A DNA stretch of 5,448 bases. It comes from REEB481 sp044360435 (GTDB lineage: Bacteria > Bacteroidota > Bacteroidia > NS11-12g > UBA955). Numbering within the stretch: the stretch's first letter is position 1; every line of letters begins with the position of its first letter. Under the pieces are notes generated by a model that worked only from the letters and a program-made list of their open reading frames with translations, was not told the origin of the DNA and ran no database searches. This document shows positions 1 to 5,448 of the stretch, piece by piece. Both the position numbers and the translations under genes were made by a program. The DNA is taken from NCBI GenBank assembly GCA_044360435.1, contig JBIKKI010000146.1:1-5448 (forward strand), read 5' to 3'.

Positions 1-295
1 TAGCGTGCCGCTTACCGTGCTTCGCGTTGCCCTTCCTTTGGCAATGTACTTCATCCTGATGTTTGGCATTACCTTTTGGGTGATGAAGCGCAGCGGCGCG
101 GATTATGAAACCACTGCCGCTTCTGCATTTACCGCGGCAGGCAACAACTTTGAACTGGCCATTGCAGTTGCCATCGGCGTATTCGGACTGAACAGCAGTG
201 AAGCCTTTGCCGCTGTGGTAGGGCCACTGATAGAGGTGCCTGTTTTGATTTTGTTTGTGCGCTTTGCACTGGCACGTAAAAAAAGCTTCGCTTAA
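1..295 (+). CDS. acr3: Acr3-type arsenite efflux permease, C-terminal part (5' end outside window)
   Basis: Inner-membrane pump that expels arsenite (As(III)) from the cytoplasm. Only the last ~97 codons are in the window; the frame is open to the left edge, and the family is about 350 residues long, so roughly 250 residues are missing. The GTG at base 5 is in frame but is not the start. Seen: three hydrophobic segments, around VLRVALPLAMYFILMFGITF, the segment with AFTAAGNNFELAIAVAIGVF, and the terminal VVGPLIEVPVLILFVRFAL. The NNFELAIAVA segment carries the glutamate conserved in Acr3 pumps; the essential cysteine of an earlier helix lies outside the window. GADYE, the NNFELAIAVA segment and GPLIEVPVL separate it from the unrelated ArsB antiporter family. 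The next gene starts 8 bases downstream and encodes an arsenate reductase, which confirms an ars operon. Its promoter and any ArsR gene are not visible. Confidence 0.93.
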   Translation, partial: SVPLTVLRVALPLAMYFILMFGITFWVMKRSGADYETTAASAFTAAGNNFELAIAVAIGVFGLNSSEAFAAVVGPLIEVPVLILFVRFALARKKSFA

Positions 296-303
296 ACCAC
301 AAC

Positions 304-1164
304 ATGGAACTGCGTATCGTTTCACCCGCCGAACATCCGGAGGCCCTGCGCCGCCTGATTTCCCAGGCTGCACTTACATTTCCGGAACAACAGGCTGCAT
401 CCATACACTGGACAGGTTTAGCCCTGGGCGATGAACTTATTGCCTGCGCCGGCATGGAAGTTCATGGTTCAGATGGATTACTACGCTCCGTGGCCGTGTC
501 ACCAGATGTGCGACGCAAGGGCTTTGGTTCTGTGTTACTTAAAGCAGTTATGTTGATGGCCCGGATGCAAAAAATGAATGCCCTGTATCTATTCACCGAA
601 CAGGCTTCTGATTATTTCGCGAAGCATGGATTTCTTAAGACGGACCGTTCGGCCCTGCCACTGGCCGTAGCGCAAAGCGAACAAGCTGTTGCAGATTGCA
701 GTGCGCATGCAAACATCATGTTTTGTCCGGTTCCGGCAAGGCCACCCGTGTTTTTGGTATTATGCACCGGCAACAGTTGCCGCAGCCAGATGGCACACGC
801 GTACCTGGAACATTTCCTGGCAGGTACAGGCCAGGTGTACAGTGCCGGCATAGAAACACACGGGCTGAATCCGGGTGCTGTAAGCATTTTGAAGGAAGAT
901 GGCCTGGACATCACGCACCATACAAGCAACCACGTGAACGAATACAGGGATGTGCATTTTGACCTCATTCTTACGGTATGCGACCATGCCAAAGAACATT
1001 GTCCGTGGATTCCCGGAAACGGGTTGCGCATCCACCACAACTTCAGCGACCCGTCCAAAGTGCGGGGAACTTCAGAGGAAATACACAGCGCCTTCCTCCA
1101 AACCCGGGAAGAGGTGAAAACATATTGCAGGAATCTGATTTCGGCACTGGGAATTCGCAGATAA
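304..1164 (+). CDS. ArsN2-type GNAT acetyltransferase fused to LMW-phosphatase-type arsenate reductase ArsC
   Basis: A 286-residue cytoplasmic protein with two enzymes in one frame. Residues 1-~142 are a GNAT domain of the arsenic-linked ArsN2 group: LLRSVAVSPDVRRKGFGS (59-76) holds the acetyl-CoA loop R70-x-x-G73-x-G75, followed by LYLFTEQASDYFAKHGF and an S-E-x-A-x-x-C end typical of ArsN2. Residues ~148-286 are a full-length arsenate reductase: P-loop CTGNSCRS with nucleophile C154 and R160 (C-x5-R), redox cysteines C226 and C233 in VCDHAKEHCP (spacing as Cys82/Cys89 of the S. aureus enzyme), and the acid D249 in SDP. This set implies the three-cysteine, thioredoxin-coupled mechanism reducing arsenate to arsenite, which the upstream pump exports. 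ArsN2's substrate is uncertain; the related ArsN1 acetylates the amine of arsinothricin. Almost no linker separates the halves. No Shine-Dalgarno is seen before ATG 304, but the GNAT N-terminus fits this start. All catalytic residues are intact, so both halves are probably active. Confidence 0.92.
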   Translation: MELRIVSPAEHPEALRRLISQAALTFPEQQAASIHWTGLALGDELIACAGMEVHGSDGLLRSVAVSPDVRRKGFGSVLLKAVMLMARMQKMNALYLFTEQASDYFAKHGFLKTDRSALPLAVAQSEQAVADCSAHANIMFCPVPARPPVFLVLCTGNSCRSQMAHAYLEHFLAGTGQVYSAGIETHGLNPGAVSILKEDGLDITHHTSNHVNEYRDVHFDLILTVCDHAKEHCPWIPGNGLRIHHNFSDPSKVRGTSEEIHSAFLQTREEVKTYCRNLISALGIRR

Positions 1165-1181
1165 AAGCACCCTTGGCCATA

Positions 1182-1209
1182 TTGGGCTGACTTTCACGCC
1201 TTAACTTCG
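1182..1209 (+). promoter_or_regulatory. Possible Bacteroidota-type promoter of the saccharopine dehydrogenase gene
   Basis: TAACTTCG (1202-1209) fits the Bacteroidota -7 consensus TAnnTTTG with one mismatch, and TTGG (1182-1185) is a weak candidate for the -33 TTTG element, 16 bases upstream. The -7 element ends only 4 bases before the ATG at 1214, so transcription would begin at or next to the start codon. The 49-base gap after the ars gene holds no convincing terminator, so read-through from the ars operon is also possible. Based on motif matching by eye only. Confidence 0.4.
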
Positions 1210-1213
1210 CAAC

Positions 1214-2551
1214 ATGAAGAACATCGCGGTGTTTGGCGCAGGCCGAAGCACCTACTATTTATTTGAGTACCTCAACAAACTTGCAGCCGAAGATTCCTCA
1301 TACACCATCCGGGTTTATGATGCGAACAAAGTGAATCTTGAAGCCCAGCTGGAAGGGCTGAACCACCTCCATGCGCATGTGATTGACGTTTCCAGCGCGC
1401 TGGCCGTGCAACATGCCGTAATGCAGTGCGATGTAGCCGTGAGCATGTTGCCGCCCGCCTTGCACATGAAGGTGGCCAGTTTCTGCATCGAACATGAAAA
1501 ACATCTGGCTACCGCTTCTTACGTTTCGCCCGAGATGCGCGCCCTGCACCATCAGGCTGTTGGCAAGGGTTTAATTTTCATCAATGAGCTGGGCCTCGAT
1601 CCGGGCATTGACCACATGAGCGCCATGCAAATCATACGCAAGCTGAAAGATTCCGGCGCGGAACTGACCGGATTTGAAAGCCATTGTGGCGGATTGATCA
1701 GGGAAGAAGATGTACAGGGCAATCCCTGGAAATACAAATTCACCTGGAATCCGATGAACGTGGTTCTTGCAGGAAAATCAGGCATGGCGACGTATAGACA
1801 TGAAGGTGCGCTGAAGTGTATCCCCTACAACAGTTTGTTCCGCCGCACGGATACATTCACCATTCCCGGCCACGGTCGGTTTGAAGCATACGCCAACCGC
1901 GACAGCCTGAGTTACGAACAGGCCTATGGAATCAAGGACATTCCCACCTTGTACCGCGGAACCTTCCGCAGGCCCGGATACTGCAGTGCCTGGAATGTAT
2001 TGGTGCAACTCGGAATGACCGATACAGAAACACCTATTCGGCAAGCCGGACTGAGCGGAAAACAATTCCTTTCCATATTCCTTCCAGACACATCCAAAAG
2101 CCTGCAGCTCTGTGTGCAGGAACTCACCGGAGCATCAGCAGCAGACATCCACGCGCTGGAATGGCTGGGTTTGTTCGACGATACTTCTTTACCGCTGCAC
2201 GAAGGAAGTCCTGCGGAAATTTTGCTTGAACTGCTGAAAACCAAATGGGATTTGGCACCCAATGATCAAGATCAGGTCGTGATGCTGCACCGCTTTTCCT
2301 ACCGTAAAAACAACACCGAACACGAGTTGAACAGCTGGCTGGTGGTAAGCGGTCAAGATCAGCGGAAAACGGCCATGGCAAAAACGGTGGGCTTGCCACT
2401 GGCCATGGGTGTACGCTTGATTTGCGAAGGAAAAATCTCCGAAAAAGGCGTGCTCATTCCTGTGAGCCCACAGTGGTATGAACCCATCCTGCAGGAACTG
2501 TCAGCTTGGGACATCCATTTCCACGAAACCGATGGCGCGCTGCCCGCATAA
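1214..2551 (+). CDS. Saccharopine dehydrogenase family protein (saccharopine reductase-like)
   Basis: A 445-residue cytoplasmic NAD(P)-dependent oxidoreductase. Family members interconvert saccharopine with lysine plus 2-oxoglutarate, or with glutamate plus aminoadipate semialdehyde; which reaction applies cannot be read from the sequence. The N-terminus is a Rossmann fold starting IAVFGAGRS with G8-x-G10, an acidic residue D36 after the second strand (VYDANK), and the VSMLPPALHMKVASFCI stretch typical of the family. The C-terminal catalytic domain (~125-435) shows NELGLDPGIDHM (124-135), SHCGGL, YANRDS (226-231), TLYRGTFRRPGYC (245-257) and a GLPLAMG...GVLIPV end, all recognisable from Lys9-like saccharopine reductases. 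The length is normal and there are no frame breaks. ATG 1214 places the Rossmann fold directly at the N-terminus, so the start is secure although there is no Shine-Dalgarno. It stands alone: ars genes precede it and a convergent ridA follows 5 bases after its stop. Confidence 0.88.
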   Translation: MKNIAVFGAGRSTYYLFEYLNKLAAEDSSYTIRVYDANKVNLEAQLEGLNHLHAHVIDVSSALAVQHAVMQCDVAVSMLPPALHMKVASFCIEHEKHLATASYVSPEMRALHHQAVGKGLIFINELGLDPGIDHMSAMQIIRKLKDSGAELTGFESHCGGLIREEDVQGNPWKYKFTWNPMNVVLAGKSGMATYRHEGALKCIPYNSLFRRTDTFTIPGHGRFEAYANRDSLSYEQAYGIKDIPTLYRGTFRRPGYCSAWNVLVQLGMTDTETPIRQAGLSGKQFLSIFLPDTSKSLQLCVQELTGASAADIHALEWLGLFDDTSLPLHEGSPAEILLELLKTKWDLAPNDQDQVVMLHRFSYRKNNTEHELNSWLVVSGQDQRKTAMAKTVGLPLAMGVRLICEGKISEKGVLIPVSPQWYEPILQELSAWDIHFHETDGALPA

Positions 2552-2556
2552 GGCGA

Positions 2557-2985
2557 TTAGTCGATGGTGGCGATCACCTTCAGCTCAATGGCTATGGGCG
2601 TAGGTAAGCAGTTGATTTCCAAAGTGGTTCTGCAAGGCGGATGTTCGGCAAAATACTCCGCCCACAGACGATTATAGGTTGGGAAGTCGTCTTTCATGTT
2701 GGTAAGGAATACCGTTACATCCACAATATTTTTCCAGCTGCTGCCCGATTCTTCCAGGATGCTGCGCACATTGCGAAATACGCTGTGGCACTGCGCTTCA
2801 ATATCGTAAGAAGCGATATTTCCCTGCGCATCCAGTTCCACTCCGGGTATTTTCTTGGTTCCGCGCTCACGAGGGCCAACGCCAGACAGGAACAACAACT
2901 GGCCTACGCGGCGCGCATGCGGATATAAGCCAACAGGTTCTGGTGCACGCTGCGAGTACACTTCATTTGATGCTTCTTCACTCAT
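2557..2985 (-). CDS. RidA/YjgF family enamine/imine deaminase, 2-aminomuconate deaminase-like subgroup
   Basis: A 142-residue cytoplasmic protein of the RidA fold, normally a trimer with active sites between subunits. It has an N-terminal extension before the common core, then YPHARRVGQLLFLSGVGPRE (21-40), SYDIEAQCHSVFRNVRSILE (59-78), VDVTVFLTNMKDDFPTYN (88-105) and RTTLEINCLP (119-128), ending in IELKVIATID. R119 matches the substrate-carboxylate-binding arginine of RidA and E134 the conserved glutamate near the C-terminus, so it should be catalytically competent. The GVGPR and PTPIAIELK variants, with the insert around GTKKIPGVELD, resemble proteins often annotated as 2-aminomuconate deaminase (tryptophan/kynurenine breakdown) rather than the general 2-aminoacrylate scavenger. 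That is a subgroup judgement from memory, and no kynurenine-pathway gene is in the window. The start ATG lies 14 bases after the stop of the WD40 gene, so the two probably share a transcript. Confidence 0.87.
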   Translation of the reverse strand: MSEEASNEVYSQRAPEPVGLYPHARRVGQLLFLSGVGPRERGTKKIPGVELDAQGNIASYDIEAQCHSVFRNVRSILEESGSSWKNIVDVTVFLTNMKDDFPTYNRLWAEYFAEHPPCRTTLEINCLPTPIAIELKVIATID

Positions 2986-2999
2986 AATTCGATTGATGC

Positions 3000-4094
3000 T
3001 TAAGGTCTTTTGGGCGGAACAGCCGTGGCCGTTGGCTTGGAAGGTGTCGTTCCCGGTTTGGCAGGCGCCGCACCAGGTTTGGCGGGCATTCCGGGACGTG
3101 GCGCCGGGGTTTCCCTGATGAGCGGTGTGCTGTACATCAACACGCCAAAATCTTCCACCTGCGCGTATGAAGCCAGCAGCAGGCGGGTAAGGTTCGGGGA
3201 AAAGGCCACGCCACGCACATTGGTGGACATACCTTTAATGGTTGTCAGTGATTTGGCCGTTGCCAAATCCCAAACAATGGCTTCACCGTCGTTACATCCT
3301 GTGAGCAGGTAACGACTATCGGTGCTGATGGAAAATCCGGTCACCTTCCAGTTGTGACCGGTACATTTCCGCAGGGGCTTAGCATTGGCAATATCCCAGA
3401 TGATGGCTGTTTTATCGTTGCTGCAGGTCACAAGAAACTTCCTGTCTGGCGTAAGCTCTATCTGGTTTATTGCGTCGCTGTGACCGCTGAGTTTGCGCAA
3501 CACCTTGCCGGTAGGGTCAACCTGTAGGATTTCGGCGCCATTGGTGGCTACATAAAAGCTCTTGCGGTCCGGTGATTGTACAAATCCATTCACAGGAGTT
3601 CCGATTTTGAGCACTTTGGGTTTGACAATACGTGCAATGTCGAGAATCTGAATGGTGCCATCATTGCTGCAGGTGAGCACATTTTTGCCGGCCTGGTCAA
3701 AAAACACACGGTTTACCGCATCGGTATGCTGTGACAAAGTGGTGATGAGCCGACCGTTGCTGAGGTCCCAAACCTTCACGCTGAAATCTTTACTTGCCGA
3801 TGCAAGCATTTTCCCGTCGCGACTGAATGCCACAGAACTGATTCCTGAATAATGCCCTTCCAGGGAAAACAGCTTCTGGCCGAAGTTTGGCGTATCCGCC
3901 CGGTACACGTTGATGCGGTTGTCCCAGCCGCCGCTGGCAAACATCTTGCCATCGAAGCTATAAGCCACGCATTCAAGGTCTGCACCATGGCCTGAAAATT
4001 TCATGTAGAAACGGTAAGAAGAATCTTGTGCTTGCAGGATACCACCGCAAAGGCAGAGTGCAGAAACGAGAAAGGTCAGGCAGGATTTTCGCAT
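3000..4094 (-). CDS. Exported WD40-repeat beta-propeller protein with Pro/Lys/Ala-rich C-terminal tail
   Basis: Predicted 364-residue secreted or periplasmic scaffold protein; no enzymatic motif is seen. From ATG 4094 it begins MRKSCLTFLVSALCLCGG and continues ILQAQDSS, a standard Sec signal peptide with cleavage likely near LQA/QDS. The frame also allows ATG 4118 (8 residues more, MISAVLQP), but that would bury the positive n-region, so the inner start is preferred. Seven WD40 units span about 3126-3998: GH...WDN/YRA, GH...KDF/VWDL, QH...NDG/ILDI, a degenerate fourth (SPDRKSFYVATNG), GH...NDK/IWDI, GH...NDG/VWDL and a degenerate seventh (FSPNLTRLLLAS), enough for one seven-bladed propeller. 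The last ~37 residues are low complexity, with PAKPGAAPAKPGTTPSKP. No T9SS sorting domain is apparent and the lipobox is poor (LCLC). It shares a short 14-base gap with ridA downstream. Its binding partner and cellular role are unknown. Confidence 0.85.
   Translation of the reverse strand: MRKSCLTFLVSALCLCGGILQAQDSSYRFYMKFSGHGADLECVAYSFDGKMFASGGWDNRINVYRADTPNFGQKLFSLEGHYSGISSVAFSRDGKMLASASKDFSVKVWDLSNGRLITTLSQHTDAVNRVFFDQAGKNVLTCSNDGTIQILDIARIVKPKVLKIGTPVNGFVQSPDRKSFYVATNGAEILQVDPTGKVLRKLSGHSDAINQIELTPDRKFLVTCSNDKTAIIWDIANAKPLRKCTGHNWKVTGFSISTDSRYLLTGCNDGEAIVWDLATAKSLTTIKGMSTNVRGVAFSPNLTRLLLASYAQVEDFGVLMYSTPLIRETPAPRPGMPAKPGAAPAKPGTTPSKPTATAVPPKRP
3003..3113 (-). repeat. Low-complexity Pro/Ala/Lys/Gly tail coding repeat
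   Basis: The 3' end of the WD40 gene encodes a proline-rich tail in which a short (P-A/S/T)-K-P-G-x unit recurs (MPAKPG, APAKPG, TPSKP). The underlying DNA shows the matching imperfect repeat of ggtttggc(a/g)gg(c) on the plus strand. The tail is likely disordered, basic and extended, perhaps contacting peptidoglycan or the cell surface; that role is inference. Confidence 0.5.
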
Positions 4095-4119
4095 AGGTTG
4101 AAGCACCGCACTTATCATA

Positions 4120-4127
4120 CGGACTTA
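4120..4127 (-). promoter_or_regulatory. Weak candidate -7 element for the WD40-ridA unit
   Basis: Read on the minus strand, TAAGTCCG partly fits TAnnTTTG (two mismatches) and resembles the TAACTTCG before the saccharopine dehydrogenase gene. If real, transcription would begin around 4113, downstream of ATG 4118, which would rule that codon out and favour the ATG at 4094. A -33 element is not clear: TTGG at 4151-4154 is 23 bases upstream and TTTTG at 4141-4145 is only 13. The remaining gap of about 109 bases between the permease and the WD40 gene shows no strong hairpin terminator. Confidence 0.2.
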
Positions 4128-4203
4128 ATTTGGCTCAATGCAAAATTCGCCCAAGTAATCCGTTACACCAAAATGTTTTTTTACAGCGATGTTGCAGTGG
4201 CAT

Positions 4204-5448
4204 TTAATCTTTATACCACAGCCACTTGAGGAGTTCTTTCCAGCTCACCTTTTTTCCGTACATCAAAAGTCCGGTGCGGTATATTCTGCCTGAAAGCCAA
4301 ACCATCAGCAAAAAGGTAAGCACCAAGGAACCCATGGATAAGGCCAATTGCCACCATGGAACATCGAAGGCGGAACGCACCACCATCACAATGGGCGATG
4401 TAAAAGGAATGATGGAAGTCCAAACGGCCAAACCATCGTTTGGATCCTGAAATGCTACTTTGCTGGCGATTACGAACGCAAAAACCAAAGGGATGGTGAT
4501 GGGGAACATAAACTGCTGCGTATCTGTTTCCTGGTCCACAGCGGCACCAATGGCTGCCAGGAAACTGGCATAAAGCAAATATCCTCCCAGGAAATAAAAC
4601 AGGAACAAAGCACCCATTTTCAGAAAAGGCAGCGCAAAAAACGCCTGCAACAAACCCGGCACACCTGCTGCGGGAGTAGCCGAAGATGAATCCATGGGAA
4701 TTCCCGAAAAACTGCTCAGCAAGGCCATCAGGCTGCCACTCAGCACAATCCAGATGATGAATTGGGTTAGGGCTACCAGCGCAATGCCGAAGATTTTACC
4801 CAACATCAGGTGAAATGGTTTTACCGAGGAAACCAGAATTTCTACAATACGGTTTGATTTTTCTTCCTGAACAGAGCGCATCACCATCACTCCGTACATA
4901 AAGATGAAGATGTAAATGATGGCGGCCATAAGGAACCCCATGGCTCCGCGCACTTCCGCCACCGAATTCACCATGGAACCATCTTTCCCCAGCTCCAGGG
5001 TTTGTATGCGGATGGGTGTTTTCAGGCTGTCCAGGAAACCCTGCCTGATTCCAGAGGCGCTCAAACGATCGGCGAAAAGCATCGAATCGAGGCTGCGCTC
5101 GAGCATGCGTTTCTGAGCGGGACCAGGAAGCTCCATGGCCACAAATTCCACGCTGTCCAGCACGCTCAGGTCGCGGTCTTTAATGTTGAGGTATCCGGCA
5201 TAGCGCTCCGCGAGCAGTTCATTTTTTATGCTGTCGTCGGAGGCTGTGGTGGCAAAAAAGCGAAATCCTTCTGCCTGTTTCAGGCGTGGGGCGAATGCGC
5301 CGGAAGCGTCGCGCAGCAACACATCAGTTGCGGAATCTGAGGCAGAATCACGCGAGGCCACATATCCAATCATGCCATAAAACAGGGCCACCAGAATAGG
5401 ACCCAGAATGGTCATGATGATGAAGCTTTTCTTCTTCACCCGCGACAG
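4204..5448 (-). CDS. ABC-2 type transporter permease, NatB-like (N-terminus outside window)
   Basis: Inner-membrane permease subunit of an ABC exporter; NatB in B. subtilis serves Na+ efflux, but in Bacteroidota the substrate is generally unknown. The frame stays open to the right edge (preceding residues read L-S-R before V-KKKSFIIMT), so the GTG at 5439 is not the start; probably only some 10-20 residues are missing. Seen, numbering from that GTG: TM1 at ~5-27 (FIIMTILGPILVALFYGMIG), a soluble loop of ~135 residues presumably in the periplasm, then a hydrophobic block with about five or six helices at ~166-187, 215-242, 276-298, 310-328 and 340-383. Family hallmarks are QEEKSNRIVEILVSSVKPF (191-209), AAVDQETDTQQFMFPITIP (299-317) and the terminal RTGLLMYGKKVSWKELLKW. 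The partner ATPase, normally directly upstream, would lie beyond the edge. Downstream, the WD40 gene follows in the same direction after 109 bases, probably as a separate unit. Confidence 0.9.
   Translation of the reverse strand: MSRVKKKSFIIMTILGPILVALFYGMIGYVASRDSASDSATDVLLRDASGAFAPRLKQAEGFRFFATTASDDSIKNELLAERYAGYLNIKDRDLSVLDSVEFVAMELPGPAQKRMLERSLDSMLFADRLSASGIRQGFLDSLKTPIRIQTLELGKDGSMVNSVAEVRGAMGFLMAAIIYIFIFMYGVMVMRSVQEEKSNRIVEILVSSVKPFHLMLGKIFGIALVALTQFIIWIVLSGSLMALLSSFSGIPMDSSSATPAAGVPGLLQAFFALPFLKMGALFLFYFLGGYLLYASFLAAIGAAVDQETDTQQFMFPITIPLVFAFVIASKVAFQDPNDGLAVWTSIIPFTSPIVMVVRSAFDVPWWQLALSMGSLVLTFLLMVWLSGRIYRTGLLMYGKKVSWKELLKWLWYKD

Noticed and set aside
612..1058. 148-codon minus-strand frame inside the ArsN2-ArsC gene
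   Set aside because: It overlaps the arsenate reductase catalytic region, whose plus-strand reading has all expected motifs; the antisense product has none.
1165..1200. Possible hairpin (cccttggccatattggg) as terminator of the ars operon
   Set aside because: Only about three outer base pairs form around TGGCCA and no T-run follows, so it is too weak to call a terminator.
1924..2262. 112-codon minus-strand frame inside the saccharopine dehydrogenase gene
   Set aside because: Serine- and cysteine-rich shadow of a strongly conserved coding frame, with no domain.
2641..2928. 95-codon plus-strand frame opposite ridA
   Set aside because: Antisense to a clearly conserved RidA gene; no recognisable motif and no start signal.
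4095..4118. Upstream ATG at 4118 as the start of the WD40 gene
   Set aside because: It adds MISAVLQP ahead of a well-formed signal peptide beginning MRKS, and a possible -7 element lies one base from it; kept only as an alternative.
4160..4200. T-run with flanking sequence between the permease and the WD40 gene as a terminator
   Set aside because: On the minus strand the run is of A residues and the flanking bases do not form a stable stem; on the plus strand no gene ends there.
4348..4689. 113-codon plus-strand frame opposite the ABC permease
   Set aside because: It lies wholly antisense to a well-supported membrane protein, and its translation (His-, Arg-, Gln- and Cys-rich) resembles no family.

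Overview
The window looks like a chromosomal stretch of a Bacteroidota bacterium with roughly balanced GC. Three things point there: near-absence of Shine-Dalgarno sequences before the genes, a TAnnTTTG-like element directly in front of a start codon, and the protein families themselves (a GVGPR-type RidA deaminase, an exported WD40 propeller, a NatB-type ABC permease ending in MYGKK...SWKELLKW). Genus-level placement is not possible from sequence reading alone.

Left part, plus strand (1-1164): the end of an arsenic detoxification operon. The C-terminal quarter of an Acr3-type arsenite efflux pump is followed after only 8 bases by one gene encoding two enzymes in one chain, an ArsN2-type GNAT acetyltransferase and a complete LMW-phosphatase-fold arsenate reductase (ArsC). 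The reductase would turn arsenate into arsenite for the pump to export. The acetyltransferase presumably inactivates another arsenic compound.

Middle (1214-2551, plus): a saccharopine dehydrogenase family gene of amino-acid (lysine) metabolism, apparently with its own promoter lying almost on top of the start codon. It converges with only 5 bases between stop codons on a minus-strand unit.

Right part, minus strand (2557-5448): read from right to left, a NatB-like ABC-2 permease cut off by the window edge, a 109-base gap, a Sec-exported seven-repeat WD40 protein with a Pro/Lys/Ala tail, and 14 bases later a RidA-family deaminase resembling the 2-aminomuconate deaminase type. The last two genes are probably cotranscribed.

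The most unusual item is the ArsN2-ArsC fusion. I saw no RNA genes, CRISPR arrays, insertion sequences or strong terminators, and nothing that convincingly amounts to a wholly new system.
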